Source: Salmonella bongori NCTC 12419 (GTDB lineage Bacteria > Pseudomonadota > Gammaproteobacteria > Enterobacterales > Enterobacteriaceae). From it: 64,000 bases of DNA. Positions 55,572 to 64,000 of the stretch are shown one piece after another; position 1 is the stretch's first letter; each line of letters starts with the position of its first letter. The notes beneath the pieces were generated by a model. That model ran no database searches. It worked only from the letters and a program-made list of their open reading frames with translations, and was not told the DNA's origin. The stretch lies in the NCBI RefSeq assembly GCF_000252995.1, contig NC_015761.1, forward strand, positions 1,736,001-1,800,000, written 5' to 3'. The position numbers were made by a program, and so were the translations under genes.

Positions 55572-55838
55572 CTCATTCGGGTTTCAGAGAGATGGCGAAA
55601 TGACGAATCGCCAGGAGCATACCAACGTATGTTACTGGGTGAACGTAATCGAGGCCAGCGCACATGAAACGTGAATGAGGACGAGTAAGCCGGGCAAGCT
55701 GAGCTTCGGTGACAACGTCACCTTGTTCCAGACGTTGCATCGCGCTCTTTAATACACCGCCTGGAGAGGATTTTGCCTGGCCCGCACAGTTTTCGGCAGA
55801 TCTTCTCCACCAATGGACGCATGCCTGAGGTTCTTCTC
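55572..55838 (+). promoter_or_regulatory. prs leader
   Basis: A 267-base gap between ispE and prs, corresponding to the long prs mRNA leader known in enterics. No gene is evident in it. The prs ribosome site, CTGAGGTTC, lies directly before the GTG start. Confidence 0.55.
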
Positions 55839-56786
55839 GTGCCTGATATGAAGCTTTTTGCTGGTAACGCCACCCCGGAACTAGCACAACGTATTGCCAA
55901 CCGCCTGTACACTTCTCTCGGCGACGCCGCCGTAGGTCGCTTTAGCGACGGCGAAGTCAGCGTACAAATCAACGAAAATGTACGCGGTGGTGATATTTTC
56001 ATCATCCAGTCCACTTGTGCCCCAACCAACGACAACCTGATGGAATTGGTCGTTATGGTTGATGCCCTGCGTCGTGCTTCCGCAGGTCGTATCACCGCCG
56101 TTATCCCCTACTTTGGCTATGCACGCCAGGATCGTCGCGTACGTTCCGCCCGTGTGCCGATTACCGCAAAAGTTGTCGCTGACTTTCTGTCCAGCGTCGG
56201 CGTTGACCGCGTTCTGACCGTAGACCTGCATGCTGAACAGATCCAGGGCTTCTTTGACGTTCCGGTTGACAATGTGTTCGGTAGCCCAATCCTGCTCGAA
56301 GATATGCTGCAACTGAATCTGGACAACCCGATCGTGGTTTCCCCGGATATCGGCGGCGTGGTTCGCGCACGCGCTATCGCGAAACTGCTCAACGATACCG
56401 ATATGGCTATTATCGATAAACGTCGCCCGCGTGCGAATGTTTCTCAGGTGATGCACATCATCGGCGACGTCGCAGGCCGTGACTGCGTCCTGGTTGACGA
56501 TATGATCGATACCGGCGGTACGCTGTGCAAAGCAGCCGAAGCATTGAAAGAACGTGGCGCTAAACGCGTGTTTGCTTACGCGACACACCCGATTTTCTCA
56601 GGCAATGCGGCAAACAACCTGCGCAACTCCGTTATTGATGAAGTCGTTGTCTGCGACACCATTCCGCTGACCGACGAAATCAAAGCGCTGCCGAACGTGC
56701 GCACTCTGACTCTGTCAGGGATGCTGGCCGAGGCGATTCGTCGTATCAGCAACGAAGAATCCATCTCTGCCATGTTCGAGCATTGA
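55839..56786 (+). CDS. prs: Ribose-phosphate pyrophosphokinase (PRPP synthase)
   Basis: A 315-residue enzyme that makes PRPP from ribose 5-phosphate and ATP, the donor used by TrpD and all nucleotide pathways. It has VDLHAEQIQGFFDVP (Mg-ATP region) and the PRPP motif VDDMIDTGGTL. It begins with GTG at 55839 (VPDMKLFAGNA); the family start is Met-Pro-Asp-Met. Confidence 0.97.
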   Translation: MPDMKLFAGNATPELAQRIANRLYTSLGDAAVGRFSDGEVSVQINENVRGGDIFIIQSTCAPTNDNLMELVVMVDALRRASAGRITAVIPYFGYARQDRRVRSARVPITAKVVADFLSSVGVDRVLTVDLHAEQIQGFFDVPVDNVFGSPILLEDMLQLNLDNPIVVSPDIGGVVRARAIAKLLNDTDMAIIDKRRPRANVSQVMHIIGDVAGRDCVLVDDMIDTGGTLCKAAEALKERGAKRVFAYATHPIFSGNAANNLRNSVIDEVVVCDTIPLTDEIKALPNVRTLTLSGMLAEAIRRISNEESISAMFEH

Positions 56787-56801
56787 TCGAACCCGGATCT
56801 G

Positions 56802-56825
56802 AAACCCGCTGCGGCGGGTTTTTTT
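56802..56825 (+). terminator. Rho-independent terminator after prs
   Basis: AAACCCGC and GCGGGTTT pair (8 bp, 4-base loop), followed by a T run. Confidence 0.9.
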
Positions 56826-56910
56826 GTCTGTAATTCTCATTTGTATTATTAATGCCTCCTTCACCTGCCATTTAGTTGACAGATGATGCGCTCACGGATG
56901 AAACATTGTT

Positions 56911-58593
56911 GTGAACAAATTATTTTCCTCACATGTGATGCCTTTCCGCGCCCTCATCGACGCTTGCTGGAAAGAAAAATATACCGCCTCTCGCTTCACC
57001 CGCGATGTGATAGCCGGGATCACCGTCGGGATTATTGCTATTCCGCTGGCAATGGCGCTGGCAATTGGCAGTGGCGTTGCGCCGCAGTATGGCCTCTACA
57101 CCTCGGCGGTCGCGGGAATTGTTATCGCTTTAACCGGCGGTTCGCGCTTTAGCGTCTCCGGCCCGACTGCCGCGTTTGTCGTCATTCTCTATCCGGTATC
57201 GCAACAATTTGGTCTGGCGGGTCTACTGGTCGCTACGTTGATGTCGGGATTCTTCCTGATTCTTTTCGGCATGGCACGCTTAGGCCGGTTGATTGAATAT
57301 ATCCCGGTATCGGTCACGTTGGGGTTTACCTCAGGGATTGGTATCACCATCGGCACCATGCAGATTAAAGATTTTCTGGGGTTGCAGATGGCTCATGTAC
57401 CGGAGCACTATTTGCAGAAAGTCGGCGCGCTGTTTATGGCGCTGCCTACCATCAATATTGGCGATGCCGCCATTGGCGTGGTGACACTGGGAACATTGAT
57501 TTTCTGGCCGCGCCTCGGGATTCGTCTGCCGGGACACCTTCCTGCACTGCTGGCGGGTTGCGCCGTGATGGGAATCGTTAATCTGCTGGGCGGCAACGTC
57601 GCAACTATCGGCTCACAGTTCCACTACATTCTGGCGGACGGTACTCAGGGCAACGGCATCCCGCAACTCTTGCCACAACTGATGTTGCCGTGGAATCTTC
57701 CGGGATCTGATTTTACACTAAGCTGGGATTCGCTACGCGCGCTCCTGCCAGCGGCGTTTTCAATGGCGATGCTCGGCGCAATTGAATCATTGCTCTGCGC
57801 CGTCGTGCTGGACGGCATGACCGGCACCAAACATAAAGCCAATAGCGAACTTATCGGCCAGGGGCTGGGGAATATGGTCGCACCGTTCTTTGGCGGCATC
57901 ACCGCCACCGCCGCGATTGCCCGCTCTGCCGCCAACGTCCGCGCAGGCGCGACCTCTCCTGTCTCGGCGGTCATTCACGCTATTCTGGTTATTCTGGCGC
58001 TGCTGGTATTAGCGCCACTGCTCTCCTGGCTGCCGCTTTCGGCGATGGCGGCATTGCTGCTGATGGTGGCCTGGAATATGAGCGAAGCCCACAAAGTTGT
58101 GGATCTACTACGTCATGCACCGAAAGACGACATTATTGTAATGCTGCTGTGCATGTCATTAACAGTACTGTTTGATATGGTCATCGCCATCAGCGTGGGG
58201 ATTGTCCTTGCTTCCCTGCTGTTTATGCGCCGTATTGCGCGTATGACTCGCCTTGCACCGGTCAATGTCGACGTTCCGGATGATGTGCTGGTACTGCGCG
58301 TTATTGGCCCGCTCTTTTTCGCGGCGGCAGAAGGACTGTTTACTGAACTGGAGTCACGACTCAATGGCAAACGTATCGTGGTTCTGAAATGGGATGCGGT
58401 GCCAGTACTGGATGCCGGTGGACTGGATGCCTTCCAACGTTTTGTGAAGCGTCTGCCGGAGGGTTGCGAGCTGCGCGTCAGTAATGTGGAGTTTCAACCG
58501 TTGCGCACAATGGCGCGCGCAGGTATTAAGCCTATTCCGGGCCGTCTGACTTTCTTCCCGAACAGGGCGGCGGCACTGGCAGATTTAAAGTAA
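56911..58593 (+). CDS. dauA: C4-dicarboxylic acid transporter DauA (YchM)
   Basis: A 560-residue SulP/SLC26-family transporter, with a membrane domain (residues about 30-425) containing SVSGPTAAFVVILYP and a cytoplasmic STAS domain (440-555; VIGPLFFAAAEGLF, LDAGGLDAFQ). In E. coli it takes up succinate and other C4-dicarboxylates at acidic pH. A GTG at 56911 begins the protein, with no strong ribosome site; an ATG at 56938 (MPFRALIDAC) is a plausible alternative start. Confidence 0.92.
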   Translation: MNKLFSSHVMPFRALIDACWKEKYTASRFTRDVIAGITVGIIAIPLAMALAIGSGVAPQYGLYTSAVAGIVIALTGGSRFSVSGPTAAFVVILYPVSQQFGLAGLLVATLMSGFFLILFGMARLGRLIEYIPVSVTLGFTSGIGITIGTMQIKDFLGLQMAHVPEHYLQKVGALFMALPTINIGDAAIGVVTLGTLIFWPRLGIRLPGHLPALLAGCAVMGIVNLLGGNVATIGSQFHYILADGTQGNGIPQLLPQLMLPWNLPGSDFTLSWDSLRALLPAAFSMAMLGAIESLLCAVVLDGMTGTKHKANSELIGQGLGNMVAPFFGGITATAAIARSAANVRAGATSPVSAVIHAILVILALLVLAPLLSWLPLSAMAALLLMVAWNMSEAHKVVDLLRHAPKDDIIVMLLCMSLTVLFDMVIAISVGIVLASLLFMRRIARMTRLAPVNVDVPDDVLVLRVIGPLFFAAAEGLFTELESRLNGKRIVVLKWDAVPVLDAGGLDAFQRFVKRLPEGCELRVSNVEFQPLRTMARAGIKPIPGRLTFFPNRAAALADLK

Positions 58594-58604
58594 ATGAGCG
58601 AGCA

Positions 58605-58636
58605 ATGCCCGGTAACGATAGCGCTTACCGGGCCTG
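58605..58636. repeat. REP element between convergent dauA and ychH
   Basis: GCCCGGTA and TACCGGGC form an 8-bp stem around GCGCTT-containing loop; the sequence TGCCCGGTAACGATAGCGC followed by TTACCGGGCCTG matches the REP pattern. It probably also ends both transcripts. Confidence 0.75.
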
Positions 58637-58642
58637 AATCTG

Positions 58643-58921
58643 TTAGCTGTGGCGACGATTGTCGCTACGGCGACAACGCTTATCATAGTGGCGTACCCAC
58701 CAGTATCTGTCACTCACCTGCTCATGCCCTCCGACGCGAGCGCCTGCCAGCCAGAGAATAGCGCCTACAAAGATGCTGAGTACCGCGCCATGTGCAAAAA
58801 ATTGCGGTAAATTAAATTGCGGTAACTGGTTTAAAATAGAGTAGCCAACACCGACGACCATCACGACCAGCCCCAACCCCATCAATACGTTACCGAATAA
58901 CGAAGCGTTTTTGCGTTTCAT
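58643..58921 (-). CDS. ychH: DUF2583 membrane protein YchH
   Basis: A 92-residue protein with two transmembrane segments (residues 9-30 and 40-62) and a basic C terminus (RYWWVRHYDKRCRRSDNRR). It matches E. coli YchH, a stress-linked inner-membrane protein. A CRP-like site lies upstream (59006-59025). Confidence 0.93.
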   Translation of the reverse strand: MKRKNASLFGNVLMGLGLVVMVVGVGYSILNQLPQFNLPQFFAHGAVLSIFVGAILWLAGARVGGHEQVSDRYWWVRHYDKRCRRSDNRRHS

Positions 58922-59005
58922 ATGTCACCTCCGGAACTTTTGGGTTGCTCTAAGGAAATCCCCCTAAACTTTATGTGTAAAGTATAGACAACACTTTCGT
59001 TTGTA

Positions 59006-59025
59006 AGTGCGGGTGCGATCACAAA
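59006..59025 (-). promoter_or_regulatory. CRP-like site upstream of ychH
   Basis: TGCGG-N6-TCACA has one good half-site (TCACA) at the spacing of a CRP operator. E. coli ychH is known to be CRP-dependent. Confidence 0.4.
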
Positions 59026-59196
59026 TGTAAAGTTTCATTTAACAAAACTTTACAAATAACGCCCTGAACAATTTGCTTTTTTAATAATCCATGCTGGAAA
59101 TTATTTTCTTTACTGCAGAATGTCGCTGCATTTTGTCAAGCACGCTGACAGACAGTAAACTACGCCCCAGATATGGATCTACTCAGGATAAAAAAC

Positions 59197-59781
59197 GTGG
59201 CGATTAAATTGATTGTTGGTCTGGCAAACCCCGGCGCGGAATACGCTGCTACGCGGCACAATGCAGGCGCATGGTTCGTCGATTTACTGGCACAGCGGCT
59301 ACGTGCGCCACTGCGTGAAGACCCCAAATTCTTCGGCTATACCTCGCGGATTACGCTGGAAGGTGAAGATGTTCGCTTGCTGGTCCCCACTACGTTCATG
59401 AACCTCAGCGGTAAAGCCGTGGGCGCAATGGCGAGTTTTTACCGTTTTAGTCCGGATGAAATTCTGGTCGCTCACGATGAGCTGGATCTTCCGCCGGGCG
59501 TCGCGAAATTTAAGCTCGGTGGCGGTCACGGCGGTCATAATGGCCTTAAAGATATCATCAGTAAGTTGGGTAATAATCCCAACTTTTATCGGTTACGTAT
59601 CGGAATTGGTCATCCCGGGGATAAAAATAAAGTTGTAGGTTTTGTGCTGGGTAAACCGCCTGTTGCTGAACAGAAATTAATTGACGATGCTGTTGACGAA
59701 GCGGCCCGTTGTACAGAAATGTGGTTTAAAGACGGTCTGGCCAAGGCAACCAGCCGACTCCACGCCTTTAAAGCACAATAG
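59197..59781 (+). CDS. pth: Peptidyl-tRNA hydrolase
   Basis: A 194-residue enzyme that recycles peptidyl-tRNA. The catalytic His (His20 by convention) is in AATRHNAGAW, and the substrate-binding Asn and Asp lie in VPTTFMNLSG and HDELDLP. The start is GTG at 59197, preceded by CAGGA; an ATG at 59173 in frame would add 8 residues. ychF follows 116 bases later and is usually cotranscribed. Confidence 0.96.
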   Translation: MAIKLIVGLANPGAEYAATRHNAGAWFVDLLAQRLRAPLREDPKFFGYTSRITLEGEDVRLLVPTTFMNLSGKAVGAMASFYRFSPDEILVAHDELDLPPGVAKFKLGGGHGGHNGLKDIISKLGNNPNFYRLRIGIGHPGDKNKVVGFVLGKPPVAEQKLIDDAVDEAARCTEMWFKDGLAKATSRLHAFKAQ

Positions 59782-59897
59782 GTGGTGATATGCGGCATTT
59801 TTGCCGCGTGCCGTGTATAATAGGCGAAGTTGTTTACTTTTCTACAATCTGTTTTCTATAACAGGTTGATTATCAAGACATTAAGGTGAGTTACATC

Positions 59898-60989
59898 ATG
59901 GGATTCAAATGCGGTATCGTTGGTTTGCCCAACGTCGGGAAATCCACCCTGTTCAACGCGCTGACAAAAGCCGGTATTGAAGCGGCAAACTTTCCGTTCT
60001 GCACCATTGAACCGAATACCGGTGTCGTACCGATGCCCGATCCGCGTCTGGAACAGTTGGCTGAGATTGTAAAACCGCAGCGCATCCTGCCAACCACGAT
60101 GGAGTTCGTGGATATCGCCGGGCTGGTAAAAGGCGCATCCAAAGGCGAAGGTCTGGGTAACCAGTTTCTGACCAACATCCGTGAAACCGAAGCTATTGGG
60201 CACGTTGTCCGCTGCTTTGAGAATGACAATATTATTCACGTTGCGGGTAAAGTAAACCCGGCAGAAGATATTGATGTTATCAATACCGAACTGGCACTGG
60301 CCGACCTTGATACCTGCGAACGTGCTATCCATCGCGTGCAGAAGAAGGCAAAAGGCGGCGATAAAGACGCAAAAGCGGAACTGGCGGCGCTGGAAAAATG
60401 TCTGCCGCACCTGGCCGAAGCGGGAATGCTGCGCTCACTGGATCTGACAGATGAAGATAAAGCGGCTATCCGCTATTTGAGCTTCCTGACCCTGAAACCA
60501 ACCATGTATATCGCCAACGTCAATGAAGACGGTTTCGAAAACAACCCGTACCTGGACCAGGTTCGCGAAATCGCTGCGAAAGAGGGATCGGTCGTCGTTC
60601 CGGTTTGTGCCGCCGTCGAAGCTGATATCGCTGAACTGGATGATGACGAGCGTGACGAGTTTATGGCTGAACTGGGCCTGGAAGAACCGGGGCTAAACCG
60701 TGTTATTCGTGCAGGTTACCGTCTGCTGAACCTCCAGACCTATTTTACTGCCGGCGTGAAAGAAGTCCGCGCATGGACTATTCCGGTTGGCGCAACTGCG
60801 CCTCAGGCGGCCGGTAAAATTCATACCGACTTCGAAAAAGGCTTTATCCGTGCTCAAACTATCGCCTTTGAAGACTTCATCACTTACAAAGGTGAACAAG
60901 GCGCGAAAGAAGCCGGTAAGATGCGCGCAGAAGGTAAAGATTACATCGTTAAAGATGGCGATGTGATGAACTTCCTGTTCAACGTCTAA
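59898..60989 (+). CDS. ychF: Ribosome-binding ATPase YchF
   Basis: A 363-residue Obg-family P-loop protein with G1 GLPNVGKST and DIAGLVKGAS (G3); in place of NKxD it has NVNE, which favours ATP. A coiled coil and a C-terminal TGS domain follow. It binds the 70S ribosome and affects stress responses. The start MGFKCGIVG is the family start; an ATG 12 bases earlier is in frame. Confidence 0.97.
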   Translation: MGFKCGIVGLPNVGKSTLFNALTKAGIEAANFPFCTIEPNTGVVPMPDPRLEQLAEIVKPQRILPTTMEFVDIAGLVKGASKGEGLGNQFLTNIRETEAIGHVVRCFENDNIIHVAGKVNPAEDIDVINTELALADLDTCERAIHRVQKKAKGGDKDAKAELAALEKCLPHLAEAGMLRSLDLTDEDKAAIRYLSFLTLKPTMYIANVNEDGFENNPYLDQVREIAAKEGSVVVPVCAAVEADIAELDDDERDEFMAELGLEEPGLNRVIRAGYRLLNLQTYFTAGVKEVRAWTIPVGATAPQAAGKIHTDFEKGFIRAQTIAFEDFITYKGEQGAKEAGKMRAEGKDYIVKDGDVMNFLFNV

Positions 60990-61028
60990 ATATCCATAGC
61001 CTCATACCTGGCAAGAGTGGCAAATGCT

Positions 61029-61058
61029 AAAAATCCACGCGATTGCGTGGATTTTTTA
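61029..61058 (+). terminator. Rho-independent terminator after ychF
   Basis: AAATCCACGC and GCGTGGATTT pair over 10 bp around GATT, followed by TTTTATTTT. Confidence 0.92.
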
Positions 61059-61244
61059 TTTTATCGGTTCTCAGAGGATGTGGTAATCGCACAGCCTGAA
61101 TTGAGCATATCTGTGGATACAACAAAGTCCCATCTTCGCGCATGGTGAGTCCAGTTTACTCAAATTAGACATTGCTCCATAATCTTACGAGCAGTTAATC
61201 GTCTGATGTCAGCATGATATTAACAAGACAGCGCATTTTCTTAG

Positions 61245-62510
61245 TTACCAGTCGACATTAATGGTACGATTATAAAAAGGATGCGTTTTTTCTATAGGCG
61301 TTTCATAACTTGGGATAGCATCATAATCATTTTTTCCCAAAACTGAATATCTTCCTGCTTCGATACCAAAACGATGCCTGAGCCATCCAGCCACATGACT
61401 CGCGAAAGCTTCTTTCTTTCTTAATGGCCAATCAACAGAAGCTAAATTAAGATCTAGTAAGTACCTTCCTTCTTTATTAACCTTGACCATTCCAGCCTGC
61501 AGCAACGCCCGTACTACCTGACATTGGTTATCATGAATCCAAACCCAGGCATTGCCGAATTCCCTCGAATAACAATCATTTAAAAAGTCATCTTTAGAAT
61601 ATAACTCCTTGACATAACTCACAATAGAATCAGCATAGGATGCTACACAGCATCGAGATAAATTAAAAAACGCATCAAACTCGAAGGTGTTATCATTAAT
61701 ACAAGAAAGCAGTGCCTGCGGTTCTGAGATCTGAGTCCATGATTGTAACTTCTCAATCGCTATAATAAATTTAAAAGTGTTTCTCCCAATCACACCACGA
61801 TCAATTAAAGTTAAAACATCATGAGCGATGGTAACAATATCCTTTGCAAAGGGGACTATGATTCCAGCACCCTTTATTTCATTAGATTTAAAATCAAATC
61901 CTGGTGTACTTTCAATATCTTCCGGGAGACCATATTCTTTGACATGCTCAAGGAAACTTTTAATATCTCCACGATACGGCCATCGCCATTCGCGTTCATG
62001 TGTCCAGTCAATTTTACCTGGAACATAGGTAACATATCTATATTGCTCGACGAAAGGAAGAACCGTTTCATCAAGGAGACGTTCTCCATGACAGCCCGAT
62101 GCGTATCGCACATCATTATCCTGATCCAATCCATATATTGCTGGTCTTGCGCCATAATTAAACATCTGTTCTTTAGGCAAAACGATTGCATATAAACCGA
62201 TTTTTTCATGTCTTTCCAGGCGACTCAATCCCGTTTCTAAATAGGCTGCAATCGGCATATCTGTAAAACATACTGCCGGGGAATTACCATATATTGTTCG
62301 GTGACCATTTCGGTATGACCAGGATGAGAAGATTTTATGACTACGTAAAGATAATCTAAGTAAATATTTAGCATCGATGAGATGTGAATGGTGCTGATTA
62401 TTAAAACCACAGTGTTCAGGCAGATGAATATGGCTCCCCGTTTCTAAATCAACGTCACGAAAAAAATGAATCAAATAATCGGATAAATCAAATCTGATGT
62501 TGTTTTTCAT
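61245..62510 (-). CDS. Orphan AbiGi/DUF2971-like protein
   Basis: A 421-residue soluble protein I do not recognise by name. The N-terminal half resembles AbiGi/DUF2971-type proteins: VCFTDMPIAAYL at about 80-91, GLYAIVLPKEQMF at 105-117 and a HEREWRWP motif at 171-178 that is the most family-like point. The C-terminal half (about 265-421) ends with HVAGWLRHRFGIEAG and IPSYETPIEKTHPFYN, which might be DUF4427; I am not sure. The gene is AT-rich compared with its neighbours, has AAGGGA before ATG 62510 and stands alone. Salmonella LT2 has an uncharacterised cytoplasmic protein gene at this place. A defence or toxin role is an inference. Confidence 0.6.
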   Translation of the reverse strand: MKNNIRFDLSDYLIHFFRDVDLETGSHIHLPEHCGFNNQHHSHLIDAKYLLRLSLRSHKIFSSWSYRNGHRTIYGNSPAVCFTDMPIAAYLETGLSRLERHEKIGLYAIVLPKEQMFNYGARPAIYGLDQDNDVRYASGCHGERLLDETVLPFVEQYRYVTYVPGKIDWTHEREWRWPYRGDIKSFLEHVKEYGLPEDIESTPGFDFKSNEIKGAGIIVPFAKDIVTIAHDVLTLIDRGVIGRNTFKFIIAIEKLQSWTQISEPQALLSCINDNTFEFDAFFNLSRCCVASYADSIVSYVKELYSKDDFLNDCYSREFGNAWVWIHDNQCQVVRALLQAGMVKVNKEGRYLLDLNLASVDWPLRKKEAFASHVAGWLRHRFGIEAGRYSVLGKNDYDAIPSYETPIEKTHPFYNRTINVDW

Positions 62511-62660
62511 ACCATTCCCTTTTTCAACTGCTACAGCCTGTTATAGTACTTAAAAATCTTATTTTATATAAAAACCGTTACGCAGTGTGCATCTTTTAAC
62601 TATTTATTTTAATGATGTCACATACTATCTTATTACACCAGTTTCTTCCCTCAGAAAAGA

Positions 62661-62774
62661 GTGGACGATTATCGTGCGGAATATCATGCAGAACACCTTA
62701 ATTTTTATCTGTTCAGCATCCTGAATGAAGTACGGCAAACCTTACAGGTGGAGGCCCCGACTTATAACGATTAG
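62661..62774 (+). pseudogene. Short open frame, possible gene remnant
   Basis: A 37-codon frame from GTG 62661, reading VDDYRAEYHAEHLNF... and ending APTYND, open from 62616 without a start. Composition is protein-like, and the frame stops abruptly. No ribosome site is seen. It may be the rest of a decayed gene; I do not recognise it. Confidence 0.35.
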
Positions 62775-62859
62775 CGGCCACCGGATCGCTGAACAGAAAA
62801 CATTCTGCCCCCTCTTCTCTCCCGCTTTCAAAAAGTGGATGGAACGAAAAAGGCGCTTT

Positions 62860-63033
62860 TTATACCTCATCCCTGTGCTCGCCGAAAAACCGATAATGGG
62901 CATAAATATGCCGCAATAAGCTATACCCACACAGTTCACATTGTTTCTTATCGCCAATCAGATACGCTTTTTTCACATTATTTCTGGCGACGTGCGCCAG
63001 TGCAGAGTGAATAGGGATCGTTTTCGCGCTCAC
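62860..63033 (-). CDS. Possible small CxxC protein or gene remnant
   Basis: A 57-codon frame on the minus strand from GTG 63033. It encodes a segment with ARNNVKKAYLIGDKKQCELC and GYSLLRHIYAHYRFFGEH, with a CELC pair that could bind a metal. AAGGTAAG is 15 or more bases from the GTG, too far for a good start. The coherent amino-acid pattern suggests real or formerly real coding. Confidence 0.4.
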   Translation of the reverse strand: MSAKTIPIHSALAHVARNNVKKAYLIGDKKQCELCGYSLLRHIYAHYRFFGEHRDEV

Positions 63034-63137
63034 GCGTAATGCGATGACTTACCTTGCCGGGAGAACGTCGCCATTCCCGCAAAAGCGCCTTATGCCCCTG
63101 GCGGAGCGTGGTGCAAAAAGGAGAAAAAAGACGCGTT

Positions 63138-64000
63138 ATGAATAACGAGGAGACCTTTTATCAAGCCATGCGCCGTAAAGGAGTGACCCGGCGCAGCTTT
63201 CTCAAATTCTGTAGCCTTGCCGCGACGTCGCTGGGACTGGGTGCCGGCATGACGCCCAAAATTGCCTGGGCGTTGGAGAATAAGCCCCGAATTCCGGTTG
63301 TCTGGATCCATGGGCTGGAATGTACCTGCTGTACCGAATCCTTTATCCGCTCTTCGCACCCGCTAGCCAAAGATGTGATCCTCTCGCTTATCTCCCTCGA
63401 CTATGACGACACCCTGATGGCGGCCGCCGGAACACAGGCTGAAGAAGTCTTCGACGATATCACTACTCGCTACGCCGGGAAGTACATTCTGGCGGTGGAA
63501 GGCAATCCGCCGCTGGGAGAGCAAGGGATGTTCTGTATTAGCGGTGGTCGCCCGTTTATTGAAAAACTGAAAAAAGCCGCCGCGGGGGCCAGCGCTATTA
63601 TTGCCTGGGGAAACTGTGCCTCCTGGGGTTGCGTCCAGGCCGCCCGCCCCAATCCAACCCGGGCAACGCCTATCGACAAAGTGATCACCGACAAGCCAAT
63701 CGTAAAAGTTCCCGGCTGCCCGCCGATCCCGGACGTCATGAGCGCCATTATTACCTATATGGTGACGTTTGACCGTCTACCAGAACTCGATCGCATGGGC
63801 CGTCCACTGATGTTTTACGGCCAGCGTATCCACGATAAATGCTACCGCCGCGCCCATTTTGACGCCGGTGAGTTTGTCGAGAGCTGGGATGATGACGCCG
63901 CCCGCAAGGGATACTGTTTGTACAAGATGGGCTGTAAAGGCCCAACCACTTATAACGCCTGTTCCTCTACCCGCTGGAATGACGGCGTCTCTTTCCCTAT
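63138..64000 (+). CDS. hyaA: Hydrogenase-1 small subunit, 5' part
   Basis: The first 287 codons of a [NiFe]-hydrogenase small subunit (E. coli HyaA is 372 residues), cut by the window end. It has a Tat signal (VTRRSFLKFCSLAATS near residue 17) and the proximal cluster cysteines in GLECTCCTES; the extra cysteines fit the oxygen-tolerant 4Fe-3S cluster of Hyd-1. It oxidises H2 in the periplasm together with HyaB and feeds quinone through HyaC. In E. coli the hya operon lies elsewhere; here it directly follows ychF and the AbiGi-like gene. Confidence 0.96.
   Translation, partial: MNNEETFYQAMRRKGVTRRSFLKFCSLAATSLGLGAGMTPKIAWALENKPRIPVVWIHGLECTCCTESFIRSSHPLAKDVILSLISLDYDDTLMAAAGTQAEEVFDDITTRYAGKYILAVEGNPPLGEQGMFCISGGRPFIEKLKKAAAGASAIIAWGNCASWGCVQAARPNPTRATPIDKVITDKPIVKVPGCPPIPDVMSAIITYMVTFDRLPELDRMGRPLMFYGQRIHDKCYRRAHFDAGEFVESWDDDAARKGYCLYKMGCKGPTTYNACSSTRWNDGVSFP

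Larger units (their letters stand above)
62511..63137. other. Gene-poor gap between the AbiGi-like gene and hyaA
   Basis: About 620 bases. 62511-62650 is AT-rich and should hold the promoter of the AbiGi-like gene. Two short open frames with protein-like composition are listed separately (62661 and 62860). The hyaA promoter must lie in the last part (62930-63110), where I see no perfect FNR site. Confidence 0.5.

Noticed and set aside
55881..56588. 235-codon antisense frame in prs
   Set aside because: It overlaps a strongly conserved essential gene and shows no family features.

Overview
The window is a chromosomal segment of an enteric bacterium, almost certainly Salmonella. It carries the E. 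coli/Salmonella trp to chaA gene order plus several genes typical of Salmonella rather than E. coli K-12: the manganese catalase katN behind yciGFE, a Kv-type potassium channel between yciU and oppF, a small CxxCxxCC protein between ompW and yciC, and a hydrogenase-1 operon (hyaA) after ychF. OppA differs at many residues from the S. Typhimurium sequence as I remember it, so a divergent lineage (another S. enterica subspecies or S. bongori) is possible. No prophage, IS element, CRISPR array or plasmid backbone was seen.

Layout. 1-4047: end of the tryptophan operon (trpD 3' part, trpC, trpB, trpA). 4016-6800: yciG-yciF-yciE-katN, a stationary-phase/oxidative-stress operon, with ompW facing it. 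7500-13660: mainly envelope genes (YkgJ-like protein, yciC, yciB, yciA, tonB, yciI, yciY, clsA, yciU) and then a 6TM potassium channel. 14549-20172: the oligopeptide permease oppABCDF on the minus strand. 20938-26546: ychE, adhE, tdk, hns. 26629-31209: galU, rssB, rssA, ychJ, purU. 31291-32057: the tyrosine tRNA operon with two rtT-like repeats, followed by a BIME. 32079-43938: an AAA_28-like P-loop protein and the nitrate respiration block narGHJI, narK, narX and narL. 43939-49336: ychO, ychN, chaC, chaB, chaA, kdsA. 49374-53786: the hemA-prfA-prmC-sirB2-sirB1 operon. 54100-60989: lolB-ispE-prs, dauA, ychH, pth, ychF. 61245-63137: an AT-rich accessory patch with an orphan AbiGi-like gene and two small ORFs or gene remnants. 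63138-64000: 5' part of hyaA.

How the genes work together. Anaerobic and nitrate metabolism dominates: NarX/NarL sense nitrate and control narGHJI and narK (FNR-type and NarL-type sites are visible between the genes), adhE is the fermentative alcohol dehydrogenase, and hydrogenase 1 supplies electrons from H2. Envelope and transport genes (ompW, tonB, clsA, opp, lolB, kdsA, galU) and translation genes (prfA, prmC, pth, ychF, tRNA-Tyr) make up most of the rest. Global regulation is represented by hns and by rssB, the adaptor for sigma-S degradation.

Most of the window is ordinary core genome. The likeliest place for something undescribed is 61245-63137: a low-GC orphan with a HEREWRWP motif like AbiGi/DUF2971-type proteins, next to two short unexplained coding stretches and a hydrogenase operon.
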